A program made the position numbers and the translations under genes. A DNA stretch of 64,000 nt from Cognataquiflexum nitidum. Lineage in GTDB: Bacteria; Bacteroidota; Bacteroidia; Cytophagales; Cyclobacteriaceae. The stretch spans positions 1-64,000 of the forward strand of contig NZ_JAKZAM010000022.1 of assembly GCF_022538055.1 (NCBI RefSeq), read 5' to 3'. Below the pieces are notes generated by a model. It worked only from the letters and a program-made list of their open reading frames with translations. It ran no database searches and was not told the DNA's origin. Positions 44,553-51,027 of the stretch are shown piece by piece. Every line of letters starts with the position of its first letter. Position 1 is the first letter of the stretch.

Positions 44553-44580
44553 CAGAAGTCGGAAGACAGAAGACGGAAGT
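44553..44580 (+). repeat. Purine-rich heptamer array after trpB
   Basis: Four 7-bp units: CAGAAGT, CGGAAGA, CAGAAGA and CGGAAGT. Less regular GGAAGT repeats lie just before, within a C-poor stretch that follows the trpB stop. The motif resembles the minus-strand tract after ilvE (189-163). Confidence 0.8.
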
Positions 44581-44643
44581 TTTTAGACCCTCATATTCCC
44601 CCTTCAAACTTTTGACTCAATTCCAACTTTTAACGAAAACCAA

Positions 44644-44678
44644 TCTCATGTCTTTAGTCTCACGTCTCACGTCTTAAA
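44644..44678 (+). repeat. Heptamer tandem array directly before trpA
   Basis: Five 7-bp units: TCTCATG, TCTTTAG, TCTCACG twice and TCTTAAA. The last ends 1 bp before the trpA ATG at 44680. The units match those before trpB and hisH. Confidence 0.85.
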
Positions 44679-44679
44679 A

Positions 44680-45453
44680 ATGAATCGAATAGAAAATTTA
44701 TTTCAAACCAAAAAAGAGCAGGTGCTCTCTATATATTTTACTGCAGGTTTTCCAAAACTCGAGGATACGCTTCCTATTATGCAAGCCATTGAGTCGGCCG
44801 GGGCTGACATTATCGAAGTGGGAGTTCCTTATTCCGATCCGATTGCCGACGGGCCCACGATTCAGGACAGCAATCAGATTGCCTTGGACAATGGCATGAG
44901 CCTGAAGAAGCTTTTTGAGCAATTGCAGGACATGCGCCAAATTGTTTCTTTGCCGGTGGTCCTGATGGGATACCTCAATCCGATCATCCAATATGGAATG
45001 GAAGCTTTTTGTAAAAAATGTCAGGAAATTGGCGTGGATGGGCTGATTCTTCCCGACCTTCCTATGCAGCAATACTTGGATGAATTCAAGGAAATCTTTG
45101 ACAGGTATGATCTTCGCAACACATTTCTGATTTCTCCGCAAACAAGTGAAAAGAGAATCCGGGAAATTGATACCCATTCCAATGGGTTCATTTATATGGT
45201 TTCTGCCCATAGTATCACCGGTGCAAGGACAGGGATTTCAGAAGAACAGATTGCTTATTTCCAAAGAGTGGAGGCCATGAACCTTATAAATCCGAGATTG
45301 ATCGGGTTTGGGATTTCCGATTCAGAAACATTCACCACCGCTTCCAAATATGGAAACGGCGCCATCATAGGCAGTGCATTTATCAAAAAAATCAAAGATA
45401 GTCAGGACTTGAAATCCGACATCGAATCTTACATACGGTCCGTAATCCATTGA
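44680..45453 (+). CDS. trpA: Tryptophan synthase alpha chain
   Basis: Splits indole-3-glycerol phosphate to indole and G3P for TrpB. The 257-residue TIM barrel has the catalytic glutamate in IIEVGVPYSDPIADGPTIQ (the Asp of SDP is the second catalytic residue), VLMGYLNPIIQYG, and the phosphate-binding GFGISDSET loop near 208. The SAHSITGARTG segment near 176-186 is loop 6. It follows trpB after a repeat-rich 163-bp gap and is 4 bp before aroF. Confidence 0.95.
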   Translation: MNRIENLFQTKKEQVLSIYFTAGFPKLEDTLPIMQAIESAGADIIEVGVPYSDPIADGPTIQDSNQIALDNGMSLKKLFEQLQDMRQIVSLPVVLMGYLNPIIQYGMEAFCKKCQEIGVDGLILPDLPMQQYLDEFKEIFDRYDLRNTFLISPQTSEKRIREIDTHSNGFIYMVSAHSITGARTGISEEQIAYFQRVEAMNLINPRLIGFGISDSETFTTASKYGNGAIIGSAFIKKIKDSQDLKSDIESYIRSVIH

Positions 45454-45457
45454 AATT

Positions 45458-46477
45458 ATGATTGTCCAGTTAAAAGAAGAAATTACCGAGTTGCAAAAAG
45501 ACAAACTGATCAACGAGATCAGTCAGATCGGCTACAAGATCACCGAAGTCAAAACCCAATTGGGAGATTACCTGATCGGGATTGGAAAGAATGATTTTGA
45601 TATCCGCAAAATCGGTCAGCAGGAGGGTATCAAAGACATCCATATCGTTTCGGACGAGTACAAACTTGTTTCCAAAAAGTGGAAAGTCAAACCCACTTCG
45701 ATTGACCTTGGCGATGGCATATTCATCAAAGATGGCGATATGGCGATCATGGCCGGACCTTGTTCCATTGAGTCGGAGGACCAAATCGTCAAAATCATCA
45801 ACCATCTCAAGGCCACCGGCATCAGCATGATGCGAGGCGGTGTCTTCAAACCACGTTCAAGTCCTTATGCCTTTCGGGGACTGGGAATTGACGGCTTAAA
45901 ATTGTGGTATGGTTTGGCCAAAGAAGCAGGAATCAAAATCGTCACTGAAGTCATGCAAGTTTCCCAAATCGAGGAAATGTACCCTTATGTGGATGTGTAT
46001 CAGGTAGGGGCGAGAAATACCCAAAACTTCAATCTCTTGGATGAATTGGGGAAAGTGGACAAAGCAGTTATGATCAAAAGGGGTATTTCCGGTACCATTG
46101 AAGAATTGCTCCAATCTGCGGAGTATGTTTTTTCAGGAGGAAATGAAAAATTGATTCTCTGCGAAAGGGGAATCCGTACCTATGAAAGAGCGAGTCGAAA
46201 TACCTTGGACCTGAATGCAGTTCCTGTTTTGAAAGCAAAGTCCCATTTACCGGTAATCGTGGATCCTTCGCACGGGATTGGGATCAGGGAATATGTACCC
46301 CAAATGGCGCTTGCAGGTGTGATGGCGGGAGCAGACGGGATCATCTATGAAACCCACGAGATTCCTGAAAAAGCCTATTCAGATGGTCAACAGACTTTGG
46401 ATTTTGCACAAAGTGCCTTGTTGGCAGATTGGATCAGGAAGACATTCGCAATGCGGAAATCCTTTACCTTAATTTGA
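45458..46477 (+). CDS. aroF: DAHP synthase with N-terminal ferredoxin-like domain
   Basis: Makes DAHP from PEP and erythrose 4-phosphate, the first step of the shikimate pathway. The 339 residues split into an N-terminal ferredoxin-like regulatory domain (about 1-66) and a barrel of the AroA-I-beta (KDOPS-like) class. The barrel motifs are MAGPCSIES (about 94-102), GGVFKPRSSPYAFRGLG, QVGARNTQN and DPSHGIG near 260. The N-terminal domain commonly gives feedback control by aromatic amino acids. It starts 4 bp after trpA, which puts entry to the shikimate pathway under the trp operon. Confidence 0.92.
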   Translation: MIVQLKEEITELQKDKLINEISQIGYKITEVKTQLGDYLIGIGKNDFDIRKIGQQEGIKDIHIVSDEYKLVSKKWKVKPTSIDLGDGIFIKDGDMAIMAGPCSIESEDQIVKIINHLKATGISMMRGGVFKPRSSPYAFRGLGIDGLKLWYGLAKEAGIKIVTEVMQVSQIEEMYPYVDVYQVGARNTQNFNLLDELGKVDKAVMIKRGISGTIEELLQSAEYVFSGGNEKLILCERGIRTYERASRNTLDLNAVPVLKAKSHLPVIVDPSHGIGIREYVPQMALAGVMAGADGIIYETHEIPEKAYSDGQQTLDFAQSALLADWIRKTFAMRKSFTLI

Positions 46478-46575
46478 TTGGCTTACATTCTGCTTTTGGG
46501 TAAGGTTACAGGTTTTATTAATTTTAAAAAACAGGAATCAAACAGAGGTTTTGAATCTACAAAGGACGGGCTGTC

Positions 46576-46603
46576 GACTGTGGACTATGGACTATTGACT
46601 TAA
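46576..46603 (+). repeat. Heptamer repeat between aroF and phhA
   Basis: Four 7-bp units GACTGTG, GACTATG, GACTATT and GACTTAA lie 56 bp before the phhA start. They have the same period as the other arrays here but a different unit sequence. The rest of the 182-bp gap is AT-rich with no evident hairpin. Confidence 0.75.
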
Positions 46604-46659
46604 TGCCTCTGAACCCCAATCAGGTTAAGAATTAAAATATACAACCCAAATATAGAATA

Positions 46660-47442
46660 ATGAATAAACCCAAAAACTGGGTCTTTTCGGACCCGAGATT
46701 GCAAAAGTTGGAGCAGGATTATGCTGCTTACAAGAAGGAGGATTTTGAGGTATGGCGGATTCTTTTCGAAAGACAGATCGTCAATCTTCCCAAAGCGGCT
46801 TCGAAAGCCTACTTGGAGGGAGTCAAAGAAATCAACTTCACCGCATACAAAATTGCGGATTTTGAAGACGTCAACAGGAGATTAGCCAAAACCACAGGCT
46901 GGCAAATCCAAGTGGTTCCGGGTTTGATTGACGATGACCTTTTCTTCGGCCTGATGAACAACAGAAGATTTTGTTCGTCCACATGGTTGAGAAAAATGGA
47001 GCAGCTGGATTACCTCGAAGAGCCTGATATGTTTCATGATGCCTTTGCGCACATGCCGATGTTGACCAACCAGCCTTATGTTGATTTTCTCGAAAATCTC
47101 AGCGGATTGGCACTGAAACATATTGATAATAAATGGGCGATTGAGCTGCTTTCCAGGATTTATTGGTTTACGATCGAATTTGGTTTGATCAGAGAAGATG
47201 GCGAGGTGAAAATCTATGGTGCTGGTATTCTGAGTTCCGCAGGTGAAACCAAATACAGCCTTTCAGATGAACCCGCCCATTATGAGTATGATGTCAAAAG
47301 GATTTTGAATACGCCTTATTGGAAAGATAAATTCCAGGACAAATACTTTATCATTGAAAGCTATGAGCAGTTGTTCGAATCATTGCCTGAGATTGAAGAA
47401 GTCTTAGAGGAAATGGTGGCTGAGGAAATGAAAAAGAATTAA
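46660..47442 (+). CDS. phhA: Phenylalanine 4-monooxygenase
   Basis: Pterin-dependent nonheme iron enzyme that hydroxylates phenylalanine to tyrosine. The 260-residue protein lacks the regulatory ACT domain of the animal enzyme, as bacterial forms do. The iron ligands are H126, H131 (EPDMFHDAFAHMPM) and E173 (FTIEFGLI), and the substrate region VPGLIDDDLFFGLMNNRRF is present. It sits downstream of the trp genes and aroF, so phenylalanine may feed a tyrosine pool here. No pterin-recycling genes (phhB) are adjacent. Confidence 0.94.
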   Translation: MNKPKNWVFSDPRLQKLEQDYAAYKKEDFEVWRILFERQIVNLPKAASKAYLEGVKEINFTAYKIADFEDVNRRLAKTTGWQIQVVPGLIDDDLFFGLMNNRRFCSSTWLRKMEQLDYLEEPDMFHDAFAHMPMLTNQPYVDFLENLSGLALKHIDNKWAIELLSRIYWFTIEFGLIREDGEVKIYGAGILSSAGETKYSLSDEPAHYEYDVKRILNTPYWKDKFQDKYFIIESYEQLFESLPEIEEVLEEMVAEEMKKN

Positions 47443-47470
47443 TAATGAAGAATTCTGAATTTGGGGTATG

Positions 47471-47505
47471 TCTCACATTTCAAATCTCCTGTCTCAAATC
47501 TAAAA
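47471..47505 (+). repeat. Heptamer tandem array directly before hisH
   Basis: Five 7-bp units: TCTCACA, TTTCAAA, TCTCCTG, TCTCAAA and TCTAAAA. The last unit ends 1 bp before the hisH ATG at 47507. The units match those before trpB and trpA in sequence, length and number. Confidence 0.85.
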
Positions 47506-47506
47506 T

Positions 47507-48100
47507 ATGAAAGTAGCAGTCATCAAATACAATGCAGGTAATGTGCAGTCAGTCCTTTATGCTTTGGAGCGGTTAGGCGCGGAGGCTGTTCTAACAGACA
47601 ACCTCGAGGAAATAGCAAAGGCTGACAAAGTGATTTTTCCCGGACAGGGGGAAGCGAGTACCGCTATGAGGTATCTGAAAGAAAAGCAGTTGGATAAACT
47701 GATACCAAACCTTACCCAACCGTTCTTTGGCGTTTGTCTTGGACAGCAGCTACTTTGTGACTATTCAGAAGAGAATGACACAACATGTTTGGGTGTATTT
47801 CCTGTCAAAGTCAAAAAGTTTATACCTGAAAGCTATGTGGACTTTAAAGTTCCTCATGTGGGTTGGAACAATCTTTTTGATTTGAAAACCCCATTGTTGG
47901 AGGGACTGAGTGACGAATCCTTTGTATATTATGTCCACAGCTATTTCTGCGAATTGAGCGATTTTACCATTGCCAAAACCCACTATGTATTTGATTTTGC
48001 GGGATTGATGCACAAGGAAAATTTCTACGCCATGCAGGCCCATCCTGAGAAAAGCGGAAAAGTCGGCGAGAGGATTTTGGAGAATTTCCTGAGGATTTGA
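47507..48100 (+). CDS. hisH: Imidazole glycerol phosphate synthase subunit HisH
   Basis: Glutaminase that passes ammonia to HisF in histidine synthesis. The 197-residue class I amidotransferase has the nucleophile cysteine in GVCLGQQLL near 75-83, with FPGQGEAS before it and the catalytic H-x-E in QAHPEKSGKVG near the C-terminus. HisF, its obligate partner, is not in the window. Only hisA follows, after a repeat-rich 249-bp gap. Confidence 0.94.
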   Translation: MKVAVIKYNAGNVQSVLYALERLGAEAVLTDNLEEIAKADKVIFPGQGEASTAMRYLKEKQLDKLIPNLTQPFFGVCLGQQLLCDYSEENDTTCLGVFPVKVKKFIPESYVDFKVPHVGWNNLFDLKTPLLEGLSDESFVYYVHSYFCELSDFTIAKTHYVFDFAGLMHKENFYAMQAHPEKSGKVGERILENFLRI

Positions 48101-48102
48101 AA

Positions 48103-48150
48103 ATTGAAAAATTGGAGCATTGAAAAATTTTAAGATTGAAAAATTTGAAA
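48103..48150 (+). repeat. Octamer tandem array after hisH
   Basis: Six 8-bp units follow the hisH stop: ATTGAAAA, ATTGGAGC, ATTGAAAA, ATTTTAAG, ATTGAAAA and ATTTGAAA. They are purine-rich and resemble in shape, though not exactly in sequence, the GTTNNAAR array after trpE. Confidence 0.85.
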
Positions 48151-48254
48151 ATTCTGTAAACCTATATATCCGAATTTGTGAAATACTATTTCCATTATTC
48201 TTTCATCGACTGAAACAACATCACTGCTGCGACTGAAAACTGGCTACTGAAAAC

Positions 48255-48349
48255 TTACTTCCCACTTCCTAACTTCCCAACTTCCCAACTTCCTAACTTC
48301 CTAACTTCCCACTTTCCAACTTTCTTACTTCCCAACTTCCCCCTTCCCC
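48255..48349 (+). repeat. Pyrimidine-rich octamer array before hisA
   Basis: The core 48271-48310 is five perfect in-phase 8-bp units of AACTTCCY. Degenerate copies on each side extend it to the hisA ATG at 48350. The tract has no G for about 90 bp on the coding strand. Confidence 0.85.
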
Positions 48350-49069
48350 ATGAAAATCATCCCAGCCATAGACATCATCGGCGGCAAATGCGTACGGTTA
48401 ACCCAAGGAGATTACAGCCAAAAAAAAGAATACCATGACAGTCCATTGGAGATGGCAAAGCGATTTGAGGGAGTCGGAATCGAACGTCTCCATTTGGTAG
48501 ATCTGGATGGAGCGAAAGCAAAAAAAATCGTCAACCTTGAAGTCTTGAAAAGTATTGCCGAAGGAACTTCCCTGAAAGTGGATTTCGGTGGGGGTATCCA
48601 ATCCGATTTTGATATCAATCTGGCATTTGAATCCGGTGCACATCAGGTCACAGGTGGAAGCATAGCTTTCAAAAATCCTACTTTGTTCGAATCCTGGATA
48701 GCAAACTTTGGTGGAGAAAAAATCATTTTGGGGGCAGATGCCAAGGACCGGAAAATAGCAATCTCAGGTTGGGAGGAAACCACAGCGATGGACCTGATCG
48801 AGTTTATCAAATCTTACCATGCCAAAGGAATCCAATATGTAATCTGTACTGATGTAGCAAAAGACGGATTATTACAGGGTCCCTCAGTGGAATTGTATCA
48901 GGATATTTTAGTTGAAATCCCAAGTATTAAATTGATTGCAAGCGGTGGAGTGGCAGGAATAAGGGATTTGGAAGAACTTCAGAAAATCGGCGTTTACGGA
49001 GCAATTGTAGGGAAAGCATATTATGAAGGGAGGATTTCTTTGGAAGTACTGGCTTCTTTTCAATCCTAA
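48350..49069 (+). CDS. hisA: ProFAR isomerase HisA
   Basis: Isomerises the phosphoribosyl-formimino-AICAR intermediate of histidine synthesis. The 239-residue barrel has the start IIPAIDIIGGKCVRLTQGD with the catalytic Asp8, and DLDGAKAKKI. The catalytic aspartate of the second half (TDVAKDG) near 165 is followed by ASGGVAGIRDL. It is a monofunctional enzyme, not the PriA type fused with trpF activity, since trpF is present. The locus ends here with a perfect palindrome downstream. Confidence 0.94.
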   Translation: MKIIPAIDIIGGKCVRLTQGDYSQKKEYHDSPLEMAKRFEGVGIERLHLVDLDGAKAKKIVNLEVLKSIAEGTSLKVDFGGGIQSDFDINLAFESGAHQVTGGSIAFKNPTLFESWIANFGGEKIILGADAKDRKIAISGWEETTAMDLIEFIKSYHAKGIQYVICTDVAKDGLLQGPSVELYQDILVEIPSIKLIASGGVAGIRDLEELQKIGVYGAIVGKAYYEGRISLEVLASFQS

Positions 49070-49078
49070 AAAATATCA

Positions 49079-49116
49079 GGGTTTTGATTGAATAAAATTT
49101 TATTCAATCAAAACCC
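49079..49116. terminator. Perfect palindrome between convergent hisA and proC, probable bidirectional terminator
   Basis: The left arm GGGTTTTGATTGAATAAAA (49079-49097) and its exact reverse complement (49098-49116) meet with no spacer, so the folded hairpin loses a few central pairs to the loop. It lies 9 bp after the hisA stop and 13 bp beyond the proC end, in the right place for a shared terminator. The U-tract on each side is poor, hence the moderate confidence. Confidence 0.6.
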
Positions 49117-49129
49117 CAATTCTACTCCG

Positions 49130-49933
49130 CTACTTTTTCTCTATTTTTTCATAAGAAGCCAACACGCCCCGCACCATGGCTGCTGAAAAACCCTGGTGCT
49201 CCATTTCATTGAGTCCGACAATGGTACAACCTTTTGGCGTAGTGACTTTGTCTATGGCTTCTTCGGGATGGATGTTTTTTTGGATCATCAATTCCGCGGC
49301 GCCTTTTACCGTCTGGTTTACGATTTTGCTTGCTGTTTTGGCATCAAATCCGATTTGGATTCCACCCTGAATCATCGCCCGCATAAACCTCAGTACATAA
49401 GCAATCCCACAGGCACCGAGGACAGTGGCCGCTTCCATCAGGCTTTCATCAATCGTAATACTGAACCCCACACTGTTGAATAAATCCTTCACTTGTGTTT
49501 CAGTCGATTCGGTGATATTCCTTCCGCAGATGCAGGTTACGGATTCACGGATATCGGCAGCGATATTGGGCATGGCCCTAAATGCAGTCGTCTTCGGGTC
49601 CATTTCCTGAAATATTTCATCCAAAGTAATCCCTGTCGCAACGGAAACGATAATCTGTTTTTTGGGGTCGAGTGCCGGATTGATTTCTTTCAAAATAGCC
49701 GAGATATTGTATGGTTTCACTCCCAGAATAACAATATCCGATTCTTTGGCAGCAATCAGATTATCCGAATGTACCCTGACCCCTTTGTCTTGGAGATAAA
49801 GGAGGTTGGCAGGGTTTCTTTTGGTGACGTGGAGGTTTTGTGGCAAAAAATCAACCTGTTCCAGCAAGCCGTTGGCGATGGAGGTCCCGAGATTTCCGCA
49901 ACCTATGATTGCGATTCTGATATCTTTCAGCAT
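49130..49933 (-). CDS. proC: Pyrroline-5-carboxylate reductase
   Basis: Last enzyme of proline synthesis, reducing P5C with NAD(P)H. The 267-residue protein has the dinucleotide-binding loop IGCGNLGTSIANGL near 9-22, VILGVKPYNI near 68-77, AFRAMPNIAADIRES near 118-132 and the C-terminal VTTPKGCTIVGLNEME with the conserved threonine and glycine. The length is typical. It is encoded alone on the minus strand, and its end is close to the palindrome at 49079-49116. Confidence 0.93.
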   Translation of the reverse strand: MLKDIRIAIIGCGNLGTSIANGLLEQVDFLPQNLHVTKRNPANLLYLQDKGVRVHSDNLIAAKESDIVILGVKPYNISAILKEINPALDPKKQIIVSVATGITLDEIFQEMDPKTTAFRAMPNIAADIRESVTCICGRNITESTETQVKDLFNSVGFSITIDESLMEAATVLGACGIAYVLRFMRAMIQGGIQIGFDAKTASKIVNQTVKGAAELMIQKNIHPEEAIDKVTTPKGCTIVGLNEMEHQGFSAAMVRGVLASYEKIEKK

Positions 49934-50089
49934 GTGGTGTTTTCGGTGTTTTAGGTTTGAGTCTCAAAGGTAACTAGGAATACGTGTTTTTTTGGTGTTT
50001 TCCTTTCAATTAAAACAGACGATCGGCAAATAGCCTACTTGATTTTTTTTGTTTAAATAATTTCATTCAAAAATATTTATCAAATTTGC

Positions 50090-50120
50090 TTGACTATATG
50101 TAAAACAAACTTTACATTTG
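50090..50120 (+). promoter_or_regulatory. Promoter of the membrane protein / Xre pair
   Basis: TTG (50090-50092) and TACATTTG (50113-50120) lie 20 bp apart, matching the Bacteroidota consensus. The -7 box is shared with the spacer between two inverted repeats. Confidence 0.6.
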
Positions 50121-50137
50121 GTAAAAATATCTTTACA
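50099..50137 (+). promoter_or_regulatory. Two tandem dyads TGTAAA-N6-TTTACA and GGTAAA-N6-TTTACA (putative operator)
   Basis: The first dyad is TGTAAA (50099-50104), six bases, TTTACA (50111-50116). The second is GGTAAA (50120-50125), six bases, TTTACA (50132-50137). The centres are 21 bp apart, two helical turns, so two dimers could bind on one face of the DNA. The first site covers the promoter spacer and the second covers the start region, a typical repressor layout. The likely binder is the Xre regulator encoded downstream. The first dyad also fits the TyrR box TGTAAAN6TTTACA. Confidence 0.65.
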
Positions 50138-50235
50138 AAAATAAAGGTAATGTTCCTTTTGAGTTTTTATGTATTTGCCGCATTCGAATATCAAAAATGG
50201 ATAGCTACAAAATCACTTTAAACCCACTTTAGACC

Positions 50236-50685
50236 ATGTTAACAAAAATATTATTGCCTCACAGATTTCAGTTTATAGGATGGATACTCTTTTTTCCTTT
50301 GGCCATTCTTCTGACCTTTAATAGCTTTTATTCCTATGAAATTGGATGGCTGACTTGGGAGGGATTCAGGATTGGTGATATTTTCACACCGTCCGATGAA
50401 AATTTCACCAATGAAATTTCGATTGTTGGAACATTTTTGTCTTTGTTTTTTATCGCTTTCTCCAAAGAAAAGCAAGAGGACGAATACATTCAGAAGCTCA
50501 GGTTGGATAGTTTGTTGATCGCTTTTTACATTTACGGACTGCTTACAGTAATTGGCACATTGGTTTTTTATAGTTTTGGCTATCTTGAATTTATGGGCTT
50601 CAATATGTTTTCGATCCAATTAGTGTTTATCATCAGGTTTAGGTGGGTGATGTATAGACAACAGAAAACCCTCACTTTGATTTAA
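50236..50685 (+). CDS. Small integral membrane protein of unknown function
   Basis: A 149-residue protein with four hydrophobic helices (about 13-32, 64-78, 97-114, 118-135) and an acidic/basic stretch between the second and third (SKEKQEDEYIQKLRLDS). No family is recognised. A short-chain Xre regulator follows it after 10 bp, and the pair share one promoter with tandem operators. Such pairs of membrane protein and Xre repressor are common in Bacteroidota and Firmicutes, with unclear roles. Confidence 0.72.
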   Translation: MLTKILLPHRFQFIGWILFFPLAILLTFNSFYSYEIGWLTWEGFRIGDIFTPSDENFTNEISIVGTFLSLFFIAFSKEKQEDEYIQKLRLDSLLIAFYIYGLLTVIGTLVFYSFGYLEFMGFNMFSIQLVFIIRFRWVMYRQQKTLTLI

Positions 50686-50695
50686 ACTTGGCAAT

Positions 50696-50896
50696 ATGAA
50701 AAACACAGTCAAAGTAGAACGTGCCAAGAAAGACATGACCCAACAGGACCTTGCGGATAAGATCGGTGTCTCCCGGCAGACGATCAATTCCATAGAAGCG
50801 GGAAAGTACGTTCCGTCTACTGTCCTTGCGCTCAAAATTGGCCGGGTATTCCAGACGCCTTTGGAATTGATTTTTGAATTGGAGGAAGGGGATTGA
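50696..50896 (+). CDS. Xre-family transcriptional regulator (YozG-like)
   Basis: A 66-residue single-domain helix-turn-helix protein. The recognition helix region is QQDLADKIGVSRQTINSIEAGKY, very close to the YozG/Xre type. It has no ligand or dimerisation domain, so it most likely binds as a dimer to short dyads and responds through its partner, which may be the membrane protein upstream. The two genes are 10 bp apart. The paired dyads upstream are the natural candidate targets. Confidence 0.9.
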   Translation: MKNTVKVERAKKDMTQQDLADKIGVSRQTINSIEAGKYVPSTVLALKIGRVFQTPLELIFELEEGD

Positions 50897-51027
50897 GGAT
50901 CAGTTCACAGTCAGAAGTCTGCAGCTTGCGGAAAATAGCATAGGAACTTTTCTCCTTATGTATTAGTGTTTCGAATAAAAGGGAATGTTTCTATTGTGGA
51001 TTTAGGTGATTTTTATAATTTAGTTTT

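Larger units (their letters stand above)
49934..50235. other. 302-bp intergenic region with the tandem operator and promoter
   Basis: Between divergent proC and the small membrane protein gene. The first 100 bp is AT-rich with no clear feature. Positions 50090-50137 hold a promoter bracketed by two dyads. About 100 bp of leader without an ORF follows. Confidence 0.7.

Noticed and set aside
48255..48349. Possible CRISPR or direct-repeat mobile element before hisA
   Set aside because: The units are only 8 bp and contiguous, with no spacer sequences.
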